From an uncultured Clostridia bacterium (GTDB lineage Bacteria > Bacillota > Clostridia > Oscillospirales > Butyricicoccaceae), in assembly GCA_945947915.1 (NCBI GenBank), contig CAMEZQ010000004.1:1-64000 (forward strand): 64,000 bases of DNA. Reading direction: 5' to 3'. Below the pieces are notes generated by a model, which ran no database searches, had not been told where the DNA came from, and saw only the letters and a program-made list of their open reading frames with translations. The translations under genes and the position numbers were made by a program. Below are positions 8,840 through 18,008 of the stretch, piece by piece; within the stretch, counting starts at the first letter, position 1; each line of letters begins with the position of its first letter.

Positions 8840-11800
8840 ATGCTTACTGCAAAGCAAGCAAAGACGTCGGGCAGCAAACTGCTTTCCCTGCTGCTGGCGC
8901 TGGCTTTGGTGCTTCCGCTGCTGCCGGTGACGGCCCTGGCGGACAGCCTGGACAAAGCGCCGGTCGCGGCCGGTTCCTACGACGTCGCCTGCCAGATCCC
9001 TCTGGCGGAAGATACCGAAGATATGACCGTTTCCATTCCGGTGGACGGCATGACCGTTGATGCGCTGCAGGCGCTCATCGACGGGGAAGAAGTGACCCTT
9101 CAGCTGGTCCGCAACGCCGAGCGTCCCTATGTGGATGCCGAGCAGTATCCCAACCAGCAGAACGGCGGCGGCCTGACCACCGACTGGCAGACCCTGAACA
9201 AGACCCCGCTTTTCACCGATGTGGAAATGCAGGCCGTCGAGTCGGAAGGCAAGGCAGCCCTGCAGGTGACCTTTGATGTCAACTGCTATTTCTACAGCCG
9301 CGGCAATGTCGATTACAGCGCGCCCCACAGCAGCGGCGGCACCTATCTGGATGTCTGCGGCTACTTCACCCTTTCGGCCCAGCAGGACGGCAAGGTCCTG
9401 GGTTCGGTGGAGACCAAGATCGTGCCCTACGACAACTTCCACACCATGGATGAGATCTACGCCGAGCTGGACGACATGGTGGAGTTCGGCGCTGAACACA
9501 CCGGCCTCTATGTCGAGAAGTTCTCCATGGGCACCTCTTCCGGCGAGATCTACGCGCCGCTGGATATGCCTTATCTGATCATCGCCAAGGACAGCGCGGC
9601 CGTCAAGGACTGGCTGGCCTTTACCGAGAAGGCCGAGACCGATCCCGAGCAGGTGCTGGCCGATATCGAAGCCGGCGAATATGACGATCTGAAGGTTCCC
9701 GTCATGTATTCCAACATCCATGCCAACGAAGTTGCCGCCTCTGACGGCATCATCAGCTTTGCCTGGATGATTCTGGAAGCGGCTGCCGAAAGCGGCGAGA
9801 TCGAGTATAACACCCTGACCGGCTTCACCGAAGTAGGACAGGCGCAGCTGGAGAAAGAGATGACGGCCCAGGGCATGCATGTGCCCGATCTGGTCGCGGA
9901 TACCGCCACTTATCTGGGCTTTATCCGCGATGGCAAGAGCATTTCCGGCAAGGTCGATCTGGATGCTTATTACACCCAGGAGACCGAGACCGTCGTGGTC
10001 GACGAGCTGCTGGATGACGTTTTCTTCATTCTGGTCCCCGAGGAAAACGTGGAAGGCCGTACATATGTGACCCGTACCGCCTCCAACGGCTACGACCTCA
10101 ACCGTGACAACTCTTTCCAGACCACCGAAGAGACCCAGAACATGCAGCACCTCATCGCAACGTTCAATCCCGTCTCTCTGACCGAGTTCCACGGCCGTGT
10201 CCAGACCTTCCAGTGCGAGCCCTGCTCGCCTCCCCACGAGCCCAACTTTGAATACGACCTGCTGGCACAGCATCTGATGACCGGCGGTGAGGCCCTGGGC
10301 ATCGCCGCGGTGGCCAACAATGAGAGCTACAACAGCTACGTCATTCCCCAGCGCGACTATCTCTATACCGATAAAGAAACCGGCCTGCCCTCCTGGGAGC
10401 CCTGGGACGATATGTCCACCTCCTACACCCCCCAGTTCGCCATGCTGCAGGGCACCGTTGCCTATACCGTCGAGCTGCCCGCCTACAGTGATGATACGAC
10501 CGGCCTGGTGCAGTACGGCTGCCTGGGTCAGTCGGATTACATCGCCAGCGAGAAGCTGGGCTATCTGACCGCCCAGACCGAGATCTATGCCCGCGGCGCA
10601 TCTAACTTCAATTCTGACGCCTACGACCTGGTCGGCCAGTGGTTCTGCGACCAGAACGACGTGGAAGGCGCCGAAATGGATCTCTTCCGTCCCGAATACG
10701 ACGGCGAAGGCCAGAACGGTAACTTCTATCCCGAATGCTACATCATCCCCCTGGACGGCAAGAACCAGAGCAATCTGCAGGCCGCCTACGACATGATGGA
10801 GTGGCTGTCCCGCAACGATGTCAAGATCATGGTCGCCGAGCATTCCTTCTCCTATGACGGCGTGACCTATCCCGCCGGCACCATGGTCATCTCCATGTAT
10901 CAGGCCAAGCGTTCGGTGGCCAACGGCGTGCTGTATGACGGCACCCTCATCGAAAACTGGACCGATCTGTATTCCGAAGGCATCACCACCTTCAACGAAG
11001 TCCGCGGCTTCGACATGGTGACTGTCGCCGAGCCCGCCGCTTATCAGACCATTGCCGCCGCCTGCGGTGAGATGATGGATTACGCGGCGTGCATGGACTA
11101 TATTGAAGACAACGCCGCCTCGTATTTCACCGGCAACGTCAACTGCTCGGTCATTATTTCCAACGCGTCGGAAGATTCCACCGCTGCCGTCAACGCCCTG
11201 CTCAAGGCCGGCAAGACAGTGGCCATGGTCACCGACGAGAACAGCCCCTATTACGGCGATTTCGTCTGCAGCTATGCCGACTATAAGACGGTGCGCGGCA
11301 GCTATATCCTGAACGCCACCGGCATCAAGGCCGCCAATGTTCCCGAGGCCAAGGCCATCACCGGCGCCCCCGTCGTCTTCATCACCGGCCAGTCGTCTGC
11401 CAATCCCAGCGGCTTCGTCTGGGCCAGCCGCGTGAGCAGCGCCAACTGGAACTATGACCGCTGCGCCATGGAGCTGATGAACTTCAGCGTCACCACCGAC
11501 GCCGCCGAGGCCGACGTCATCCTGGGCGCCAGCAAGCTGTCGGGTTCCGCGCTGAAGGCCGTCCAGAACGGCACGCCCTATATCGGCTACGGCAGCAGCG
11601 GCGCCACCGCCGGCAGCATCTTCGGCAATGCGCTGGTGCGCAGCTCGGCCTCCGGCATGGACTGCCTGGGCTATGTCACCTACCCCAACACCACCCTGGT
11701 CAACGCCAGCTATGTGATGGACGGCGATGACGTCCTCTACGGCTACGGCCTGGGTTATTTCTCAAAGATCCCCGAAGGCGCGCAGGTCCTGGTGCAGATG

Positions 11801-12616
11801 GACGGCTCCAAGACACCCACAGAGGGCTTTGTCCAGGCCATCACCGATGGCCAGAAGGCCTCCAGCGCCGCTTATCTCAACGATTCCGTCCAGGGCATTG
11901 CCTATCAGGGCAAGGATGCCTCGGGCAACGATGTCAATGTGGTTCTCTTTGCCAACTCGCTGACCCACAAGGTCAACCAGCGCGACGAGTATGCCTATAT
12001 CAGCAACTTCATCTTCTCCAATATGCTGTCTGACAAGCACTATGTCCCCGCCGCCGACCTGACCGTCTTCACCGATGTCCAGCCCAACGCCTGGTACTGT
12101 GACACCCTGCAGAAGGCCGTCACTCTGGGCCTGCTGGAAGGCACCTCCGACACCACGCTGGAGCCGGAAAGCGGCATGACCCGCGCCATGGCCATCACCG
12201 TGCTTTATCGCATGGCCGGCAGCCCCGCCGTCAGCGGTTCGACCCCCTTCGGTGATGTGCAGACCGGCACATGGTACAGCGACGCCGTCGCCTGGGCTTA
12301 TGCCAACCACATCGTCAACGGCGCCGATGACGCCGCCTTCAATCCCAACGGCTATATCACCCGCGAGCAGCTGGCCGCCATCCTGTGGCGCTATGCCAAG
12401 ACCAGCGGCATGGATGTCAGCGTGGGCGAAAACACCAACATCCTGTCCTACACCGATGCGCTGTCGGTCAATGACTACGCCTATCCCGCCCTCCAGTGGG
12501 CCTGCGGCGCAGGCATCGTCAACGGCGACAACGGCGCGCTGAAGCCGGCCGCCAACGCCACCCGTGCCGAAGCGTCGGCCATGCTGATCCGCTTTATGAC
12601 CGTGACAGGCAAATAA
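8840..12616 (+). CDS. Secreted M14 zinc carboxypeptidase with three SLH domains
   Basis: 1,258 residues. A signal peptide (about 1-35, ending ALA-DS) sends it out. The M14 catalytic domain (about 180-640) shows HxxE in NIHANE (His294, Glu297), the substrate-binding DLNRDN, a later zinc-ligand candidate EFHGRVQTF, and the general-base region [12 protein letters not shown] long middle region of unassigned folds follows. Residues about 1078-1258 hold three S-layer homology repeats ([53 protein letters not shown]), which bind pyruvylated wall polymers. It is therefore probably a cell-surface exopeptidase that trims peptides before uptake. The ATG at 8840 lies eight bases past AAGGAG. A shifted ATG at 8836 is out of frame. 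Confidence 0.93.
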   Translation: MLTAKQAKTSGSKLLSLLLALALVLPLLPVTALADSLDKAPVAAGSYDVACQIPLAEDTEDMTVSIPVDGMTVDALQALIDGEEVTLQLVRNAERPYVDAEQYPNQQNGGGLTTDWQTLNKTPLFTDVEMQAVESEGKAALQVTFDVNCYFYSRGNVDYSAPHSSGGTYLDVCGYFTLSAQQDGKVLGSVETKIVPYDNFHTMDEIYAELDDMVEFGAEHTGLYVEKFSMGTSSGEIYAPLDMPYLIIAKDSAAVKDWLAFTEKAETDPEQVLADIEAGEYDDLKVPVMYSNIHANEVAASDGIISFAWMILEAAAESGEIEYNTLTGFTEVGQAQLEKEMTAQGMHVPDLVADTATYLGFIRDGKSISGKVDLDAYYTQETETVVVDELLDDVFFILVPEENVEGRTYVTRTASNGYDLNRDNSFQTTEETQNMQHLIATFNPVSLTEFHGRVQTFQCEPCSPPHEPNFEYDLLAQHLMTGGEALGIAAVANNESYNSYVIPQRDYLYTDKETGLPSWEPWDDMSTSYTPQFAMLQGTVAYTVELPAYSDDTTGLVQYGCLGQSDYIASEKLGYLTAQTEIYARGASNFNSDAYDLVGQWFCDQNDVEGAEMDLFRPEYDGEGQNGNFYPECYIIPLDGKNQSNLQAAYDMMEWLSRNDVKIMVAEHSFSYDGVTYPAGTMVISMYQAKRSVANGVLYDGTLIENWTDLYSEGITTFNEVRGFDMVTVAEPAAYQTIAAACGEMMDYAACMDYIEDNAASYFTGNVNCSVIISNASEDSTAAVNALLKAGKTVAMVTDENSPYYGDFVCSYADYKTVRGSYILNATGIKAANVPEAKAITGAPVVFITGQSSANPSGFVWASRVSSANWNYDRCAMELMNFSVTTDAAEADVILGASKLSGSALKAVQNGTPYIGYGSSGATAGSIFGNALVRSSASGMDCLGYVTYPNTTLVNASYVMDGDDVLYGYGLGYFSKIPEGAQVLVQMDGSKTPTEGFVQAITDGQKASSAAYLNDSVQGIAYQGKDASGNDVNVVLFANSLTHKVNQRDEYAYISNFIFSNMLSDKHYVPAADLTVFTDVQPNAWYCDTLQKAVTLGLLEGTSDTTLEPESGMTRAMAITVLYRMAGSPAVSGSTPFGDVQTGTWYSDAVAWAYANHIVNGADDAAFNPNGYITREQLAAILWRYAKTSGMDVSVGENTNILSYTDALSVNDYAYPALQWACGAGIVNGDNGALKPAANATRAEASAMLIRFMTVTGK

Positions 12617-12645
12617 ACCAGATACAGAAATGCGCGCAGGCGCAC

Positions 12646-12685
12646 CAAAGGCTTCGTGCCCACCGGCACGGGGCCTTTGTTTTTG
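12646..12685 (+). terminator. Terminator of the M14-SLH gene
   Basis: Stem CAAAGGC / GCCTTTG enclosing an inner GTGCC / GGCAC stem, followed by TTTTT. Confidence 0.8.
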
Positions 12686-12783
12686 AAGCGCCGCGGCTAT
12701 GCATGAAAGTGCCAAAAGATCCGGCTGTTTTTTGGTGGAGTTGCTATTTTTGCCCGGGCGGGAAGCACTTTCTGCTGAAATGA

Positions 12784-12812
12784 TTGAAAAAAATACGGTG
12801 CCTTGGTAAAAT
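12784..12812 (+). promoter_or_regulatory. Promoter of the tandem M20 pair
   Basis: TTGAAA (12784-12789), 17 bp, TAAAAT (12807-12812), about 70 bp ahead of the first M20 start. Confidence 0.65.
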
Positions 12813-12885
12813 ATACACATACCGGCGGCGGCCGGTATGGCAAGAAAACAGAAGATGCCCGAAAACGGCAAAGGAGGAACGCCCT

Positions 12886-14217
12886 ATGCAAGTTTCCGAA
12901 ATGAAAAAGATCGCCTGCGAAGCCATCGACGCCTATGCCGATCGGCTGATCGCGCTGGAATCTTCCATTTATCACGAGCCCGAGCTGGGCTATAAGGAGT
13001 TCAAGACGGCCGCCAAGATCAAGGCCGCGCTGGACGAACTGGGATATACATATACCGACGGCCACGCGGTCACCGGCATCATCACGCCGGTGCACGGCCG
13101 CGACCATAAAGTCAATCTGGCCGTGATGGGCGAGCTGGACGCCGTCATCGTCAAGGGGCATCCCTGCTGCGACCCCGAGACCGGCGCCGCCCATTCCTGC
13201 GGCCATTCCTGCCAGGCCGCCTCGGTGGTCGGCGTGGCTGCCGCCCTCAAGGCCCCCGGCATTATGGAGAATCTCGATGGCGACATCACGCTGATGCATG
13301 TGCCTTCGGAGGAATTCGTCGAGCTGGAATACCGCCAGAGCCTCAAGGACCAGGGCATCATCAAGCTGTTCGGCGGCAAGCAGGAGTTCATCCGCCTGGG
13401 CCTGATGGACAACGTCGATATGATGATCATGCAGCACACTTCCGTGACGGAAAATCCCGGCGCCGAGGAGTGGAGCAAGGGCAACGCCGGCGGCGCTGTC
13501 GGCAAGGGCTTCGTCGGCAAGCTGATCCGCTATACCGGCAAGGCCTCCCACGCCGCCGCTCCCCATCAGGGCATCAACGCCCTCAAGGCGGCCCAGCTGG
13601 GCCTCTCGGCCATCGACGCCAACCGCGAGACCTTCCGCGATGAAGACGGCATCCGCGTCCATCCCATCATCACCAAGGGCGGCGACCTGGTCAACGTGGT
13701 GCCCGACGACGTCCGCATCGAGACCTATGTCCGCGGCAGCAATACCAAGGCCATCTTCGAGGCTTCGGCCAAGGTCGACCGCGCGCTGGAAGCCGGCGCC
13801 ATGGCCCTGGGCGCCAAGTGCGAGATCACCCAGCTGCCCGGCTATATGTGCCCCTTTGAAAGCGAAGAACTGAAAGACGTGGTTTACGATAACCTCAAAT
13901 ATGTCCTGGGCGAAAAGAACTGCCACCGCAACGGCCCCGGCGGTTCCACCGACGCTTCCGATGTATCCAATATCCTGCCCACCGTGCACATGCGCATTGG
14001 CGGCGCCAGAGGCGTCGGGCACGGTGCCGATTACGAGATCGCCCGTCCCGATCTGGCTGTTGTCAGTGCCGCCAAGATCATGGCCTGCACGGCCATCGAT
14101 CTGCTGGCCAACGGCGCCGAAAAGGCGCTGGAGGTCAAGAACAACTTCAAGGCGCCCATGACCAAGGAAGAATATCTGGAGCAGTGGTGCCATCTGGAAA
14201 AGGGCAAGGATTTCTAA
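12886..14217 (+). CDS. M20 family amidohydrolase, first of a tandem pair
   Basis: 443 residues. The M20 dinuclear-zinc centre is visible as GELDAV (82-87), HSCGH (103-107) and SEEF (about 143-146), with a dimerisation lid carrying GKASHAAAPHQG. The family hydrolyses N-acyl or N-aminobenzoyl amino acids and dipeptides (AbgB, IAA-amino-acid hydrolases). The ATG at 12886 was preferred to an upstream in-frame ATG at 12784, since AAAGGAGG sits only before the former and the upstream one falls inside the promoter. It lies 57 bases before a close paralogue. It has HSCGHSC where the other two paralogues have HACGHFA. Cytoplasmic. Confidence 0.9.
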   Translation: MQVSEMKKIACEAIDAYADRLIALESSIYHEPELGYKEFKTAAKIKAALDELGYTYTDGHAVTGIITPVHGRDHKVNLAVMGELDAVIVKGHPCCDPETGAAHSCGHSCQAASVVGVAAALKAPGIMENLDGDITLMHVPSEEFVELEYRQSLKDQGIIKLFGGKQEFIRLGLMDNVDMMIMQHTSVTENPGAEEWSKGNAGGAVGKGFVGKLIRYTGKASHAAAPHQGINALKAAQLGLSAIDANRETFRDEDGIRVHPIITKGGDLVNVVPDDVRIETYVRGSNTKAIFEASAKVDRALEAGAMALGAKCEITQLPGYMCPFESEELKDVVYDNLKYVLGEKNCHRNGPGGSTDASDVSNILPTVHMRIGGARGVGHGADYEIARPDLAVVSAAKIMACTAIDLLANGAEKALEVKNNFKAPMTKEEYLEQWCHLEKGKDF

Positions 14218-14274
14218 ATCGCCCGACTACGGCAATCCTGATCCATGCATAAAAAGAAGAAAGGACAGATCCCC

Positions 14275-15603
14275 ATGAATGTCAACGAAATGAAAGCCGC
14301 TGCCTGTGCGGCCATCGATGCCAACGCAGACAAGATCATCGCCCTGGGCGAATCCATCTTTGAAGAGCCCGAGCTGGGCTATAAAGAGTTCAAGACGGCG
14401 GCCAAGGTCCAGGCGGCGCTGGACGAGCTGGGCCTGCAGCACCAGGACGGCGTGGCCGTCACCGGTATCCTGACCCCCCTCAAGGGCCGGGATCACAAGG
14501 CCCATCTGGCCATTATGGGCGAGCTAGACGCCGTCGTGGCGGCCGGCCACCGCTGCGCCGATCCCGTCACCGGCGCGGCCCACGCCTGCGGCCACTTTGC
14601 CCAGGCCGCCTCGGTGGTGGGCGCGGCCTACGGCCTGACAGCGCCCGGCGTTATGGAAAACCTCGACGGCGACATCACGCTGATGCATGTGCCCGCCGAG
14701 GAATTCGTCGAGCTGGCCTACCGCAAGAGCCTCATCGAACAGGGCACCGTCAAGCTGCTGGGCGGCAAGCAGGAGTTCATCCGTCTGGGCGTTTTTGACG
14801 ACGTCGATATGATGATCATGCAGCACACCCGCACCACGGAAAATGAAGACAGCCCCGCCGAGATCAAGGCCGACGCCGGCGGCACCGGCATGGGCTTTGT
14901 GGGCAAGATGATCCAGTATATCGGCAAGGCTTCCCACGCCGCCGCTCCCCATATGGGCATCAACGCCCTCAAGGCGGCCCAGCTGGGCCTGGCCGGCATC
15001 GACGCCAACCGCGAGACCTTCCAGGACAAGGACAGCATCCGCGTCCATCCCATCATCACCAAGGGCGGCGACCTGGTCAACGTGGTGCCCGATGACGTCC
15101 GCATCGAGACCTATGTCCGCGGCCTGTCGGTGGACGCCGTCCTCGACGCTTCGGCCAAGGTCGACCGCGCCCTGCAGGCCGGCGCCTATGCCCTGGGCGC
15201 CCAGTGCATCATCACCGAGCTGCCCGGCTATATCATTCCCTACGAGAGCCAGGAGCTGAAGGACGTCGTTTACGAGAACCTCAAGTATGTCTTTGGCGAA
15301 GACAAGGTCAAGCGCAACGGCGGCGGCGGCTCCACCGACGCTTCCGACGTATCTGTCCTCATCCCCACCGTCCATATGAACATCGGCGGCGCCAGAGGCA
15401 TCGGCCACAGCAACGATTACGAGATCGCCTGCCCCGAATACGCCTATCTCAACGCCGCCAAGAGCCTGGTCTGCACGGCCATCGACCTGCTGGCCAACGG
15501 CGCCGAAAAGGCCCTCTACGTCAAGGAGAACTTCAAGCCCTACATGACCAAGGAAGAATACCTGACCAAGTGGTGCCATCTGGAGCCCGGCAAGGATTTC
15601 TAA
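14275..15603 (+). CDS. M20 family amidohydrolase, second of a tandem pair
   Basis: 442 residues, collinear with its upstream neighbour and clearly its duplicate; whole blocks such as SKVDR-flanking GGDLVNVVPDDVRIETYVRG match exactly in both. Zinc-site motifs GELDAV, HACGH and AEEF are present. The ATG at 14275 was taken over the ORF's first ATG at 14245 because AAGAAAGGA is spaced for it and homology with the paralogue starts there (MNVNEMKAAACAAIDANADK aligned with MQVSEMKKIACEAIDAYADR). Probably co-transcribed with the first copy. The likely job is hydrolysis of amide-linked amino acids, with slightly different specificity. Confidence 0.9.
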   Translation: MNVNEMKAAACAAIDANADKIIALGESIFEEPELGYKEFKTAAKVQAALDELGLQHQDGVAVTGILTPLKGRDHKAHLAIMGELDAVVAAGHRCADPVTGAAHACGHFAQAASVVGAAYGLTAPGVMENLDGDITLMHVPAEEFVELAYRKSLIEQGTVKLLGGKQEFIRLGVFDDVDMMIMQHTRTTENEDSPAEIKADAGGTGMGFVGKMIQYIGKASHAAAPHMGINALKAAQLGLAGIDANRETFQDKDSIRVHPIITKGGDLVNVVPDDVRIETYVRGLSVDAVLDASAKVDRALQAGAYALGAQCIITELPGYIIPYESQELKDVVYENLKYVFGEDKVKRNGGGGSTDASDVSVLIPTVHMNIGGARGIGHSNDYEIACPEYAYLNAAKSLVCTAIDLLANGAEKALYVKENFKPYMTKEEYLTKWCHLEPGKDF

Positions 15604-15620
15604 ACAGCAAAATACAAAAA

Positions 15621-15646
15621 AGCCGCCCTCTCGGGCGGCTTTTTTT
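15621..15646. terminator. Bidirectional terminator between the M20 pair and the Nudix gene
   Basis: Eight-bp stem AGCCGCCC / GGGCGGCT flanked by AAAAA and TTTTTT. Confidence 0.9.
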
Positions 15647-15651
15647 ATGGG

Positions 15652-16125
15652 TCATTCCAGCGGCAGGGGCTGGCCGTTGAGGACGGCGCCGGTCAGGCGG
15701 TCGCCGTCGTAGCACAGCTTGAGGGAGAAGAAGGGGGCCTCCTCGGCCAGCAGGCGCAGGAAGATCTTGTCGCCCTCCCAGATGGGCAGCTGGGGGACGT
15801 GGGATTTTTTCACCCATTCCAGCCGGCCCTCGCTGCATTCGCCGATCTCGCCCGTCCAGCCGGAGGCGGTGAAGAGATGCATGTATTCCGTTTCGTAGAT
15901 CGTGTTGACAAAGGTGACCAGACCCCGGTAGCGGAAATCGGTTAGGGTCAGACCGGTCTCCTCCAGCGTTTCCCGCAGGATGCAGTCTTCGGGGCTTTCG
16001 CCTTCTTCAAACTTGCCGCCGACACCGATCCATTTGTCGTGGTTGACGTCGTTTTTCTTCTTGACCCGGTGGAGCATCAGATATTCGTCGCCCTGTTCGA
16101 TATAACAAAGTGTTACATTTTTCAT
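15652..16125 (-). CDS. Nudix hydrolase, MutT/8-oxo-dGTP diphosphatase-like
   Basis: 157 residues. The Nudix box is clear (GGKFEEGES then RETLEETG, about 38-60), giving the metal-binding helix that cleaves nucleoside diphosphates linked to another group. The opening CYIEQGDEYLMLHRVKKKND is typical of 8-oxo-dGTP diphosphatases of Firmicutes. It begins one base after the P1 peptidase gene ends and must share its transcript, although no functional link is obvious. Confidence 0.9.
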   Translation of the reverse strand: MKNVTLCYIEQGDEYLMLHRVKKKNDVNHDKWIGVGGKFEEGESPEDCILRETLEETGLTLTDFRYRGLVTFVNTIYETEYMHLFTASGWTGEIGECSEGRLEWVKKSHVPQLPIWEGDKIFLRLLAEEAPFFSLKLCYDGDRLTGAVLNGQPLPLE

Positions 16126-16126
16126 G

Positions 16127-17173
16127 TTATTTCCCTAAAGTATTCAAATAAACGTCGGTCAGGCTGTATTTTACCGTGCCGTCGAAGCCTTGCACCGTGT
16201 GGGCCATGGCCAGGGAATTGAGAATGGCCTCCTCGGTTGCCTCGGCGCAGGCGGTGAAGGCCGCGCCCAGCAGGGACTCCTGCAGGATCTCGATGGTCTG
16301 TGTGCCGGTCTCGGGGGCACTTTCGATGCGGTTGGCCGTGGTGAAGCCCAGCATGATGTCGCCGCTGCCGTGGCCCATGAAAGAGCCGCAGCGGCTGAGG
16401 CCGACGCCGGCCCGGCGGATGATGCGGCCCAGCTGCCGGTCGGACACCGGCAGGTCGGTGGCGATGATCATCATAATGGAGCCGCGGTCCAGATCGCTGG
16501 GGGTGATGCGGGCCTGCAGGGCGGGGCCGATGGGCTGGCCGCAGAGGGTGAAGGTCTCGGTGGCGCCGAAGTTGGACTGCACCAGCACGCCCAGCGTATA
16601 GCTCCGGCCGCCGACGGGCACCCGGCGGGAGGCCGAGCCGATGCCGCCCTTGAGGCCGAAGCAGACGGTGCCCTTGCCGGCGCCCACGTCGCCTTCTTCA
16701 AAGTCCCGGCAGGCATGGGCGATGGCTTCCAGCACATGGCCTTCCTCCACGGCCCGCAGGGCGATGTCGTTGAGAATGGAATCGTTGCATTCGCCCACCA
16801 CCGGATTGATGGAGGTGCAGCGCACGCCCTCCCGGGCGCAGCGGTTCAGCATATAGCCCACCATGGCGTCGTGCACCTTGCCGATGTTGAGGGTGTTGGT
16901 CAGAGCGATGGGAGTCTCCAGCGTGCCCAGCTCCTGGATCTGGGGGATGCCCTGGGTCTTGCCGAAGCCGTTGTGGACGTAGGCTGCCGCCGTCAGCTTG
17001 CGGGCAAAGGGATTGTCGGCGCAGGGCAGGATGACGGTGACGCCGGTCTTGCTGCGGTCGGTATCGACGGTGCAGTGGCCGACGGTGACGCCGGGGACGT
17101 CGGTGATCTTGTTGAGGGGGCCTTTTTCCATATGACCGATGGCAAAGCCGTAGTCGCAGATGCGTTTGTTCAT
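16127..17173 (-). CDS. P1 family peptidase (DmpA/BapA-like, Ntn-type)
   Basis: 348 residues, the normal length of S58 (P1) peptidases. These self-cleaving aminopeptidases, such as DmpA and beta-peptidyl aminopeptidase BapA, remove D- or beta-amino acids. The opening KITDVPGVTVGHCTV, the central NPVVGECND, KGTVCFGLKGGIGSASR and GHGSGDIMLGF match the family. The autoproteolytic Gly-Ser is probably in MGHGSGD, which I infer from family knowledge. Ribosome site AAAGGCGG. Nudix gene follows directly. Confidence 0.88.
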   Translation of the reverse strand: MNKRICDYGFAIGHMEKGPLNKITDVPGVTVGHCTVDTDRSKTGVTVILPCADNPFARKLTAAAYVHNGFGKTQGIPQIQELGTLETPIALTNTLNIGKVHDAMVGYMLNRCAREGVRCTSINPVVGECNDSILNDIALRAVEEGHVLEAIAHACRDFEEGDVGAGKGTVCFGLKGGIGSASRRVPVGGRSYTLGVLVQSNFGATETFTLCGQPIGPALQARITPSDLDRGSIMMIIATDLPVSDRQLGRIIRRAGVGLSRCGSFMGHGSGDIMLGFTTANRIESAPETGTQTIEILQESLLGAAFTACAEATEEAILNSLAMAHTVQGFDGTVKYSLTDVYLNTLGK

Positions 17174-17202
17174 AAATATACCGCCTTTGTTTGAATTTTT
17201 GG

Positions 17203-17230
17203 AAAAAACAGCCCTGCGGCGGCAGGGCTG
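17203..17230 (-). terminator. Terminator of metG-tatD
   Basis: Nine-bp stem CAGCCCTGC / GCAGGGCTG; on the minus strand it is followed by TTTTTT and lies just past the tatD stop. Confidence 0.85.
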
Positions 17231-17240
17231 TTTGGTATTT

Positions 17241-18008
17241 TTATTGGGAAATGCCGTAGCATTGCAGGCCGTTCCGGCAGGTCATCTCGGCGGCTTCTTC
17301 AAAGCTGATGCCGCGCAGCTCGGCGATGCGCGCCACGGTATAGCGCAGATAGCCCGAATGGTTGCGCTGCCGGCGGAAGGGCACGGGGGTCAGATAGGGA
17401 CAGTCGGTCTCGGCCATGATGCGGTCGCTGGGGATATAGGGCACCACCTCGGGGGCGCGCTTGGCGTTGTCGAAGGTGATGACGCCGGTAAAGGAGATAT
17501 AAAAGCCCAGATCCAGCAGAATGCGGGCCGTTTCGACGCTGCCGCCGAAGCAGTGGACGACCCCCTTGTGCACGCCGGAGGCGCGCAGGATGTCCAGGCA
17601 GTCCTGGCAGGCCTCGCGCTCGTGGATGACCACTGGCACATCAAAGGCCCGGGCCACCTCCAGCTGGCGGGCAAAGGCCTCCCGCTGGACCGGACGCTCG
17701 GAGAAGTCGTAGTGGTAATCCAGGCCGATCTCCCCCAGCGCGCGGATCCTGGGATGGGACAGCAGCTTCTCGATCTCGTCCAGGGCCTCGTTGGTCAGGC
17801 TCTTGGCCTCGTGGGGATGAAAGCCCACGGCGCCCCAGACGTGGGGGAAACGGTCGCAGAGCGATACCGTCTGCCGGGAGGTCTCCAGGTCGGTGCCGAT
17901 GTTGGCGATATAGCCGACGCCCTGGCCGGGCATGGAGGCCAGCAGGCTGTCGCGGTCGCCGGAAAAGCGCTTGTCGTCGTAATGGGCGTGGGTATCAAAG
18001 AGCATCAT
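17241..18008 (-). CDS. TatD family metal-dependent hydrolase
   Basis: 255 residues, a TIM-barrel DNase/hydrolase. The metal motif DTHAHYDD opens the protein (residues 5-12), and GEIGLDYH, VIHEREA, HCFGG and ETDCPYLTPVP follow in the usual order. TatD proteins are 3'-5' exonucleases acting in repair or DNA breakdown. It overlaps the metG stop by 4 bp (ATGA), the common Firmicute arrangement of metG followed by tatD (yabD). Confidence 0.94.
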   Translation of the reverse strand: MMLFDTHAHYDDKRFSGDRDSLLASMPGQGVGYIANIGTDLETSRQTVSLCDRFPHVWGAVGFHPHEAKSLTNEALDEIEKLLSHPRIRALGEIGLDYHYDFSERPVQREAFARQLEVARAFDVPVVIHEREACQDCLDILRASGVHKGVVHCFGGSVETARILLDLGFYISFTGVITFDNAKRAPEVVPYIPSDRIMAETDCPYLTPVPFRRQRNHSGYLRYTVARIAELRGISFEEAAEMTCRNGLQCYGISQ

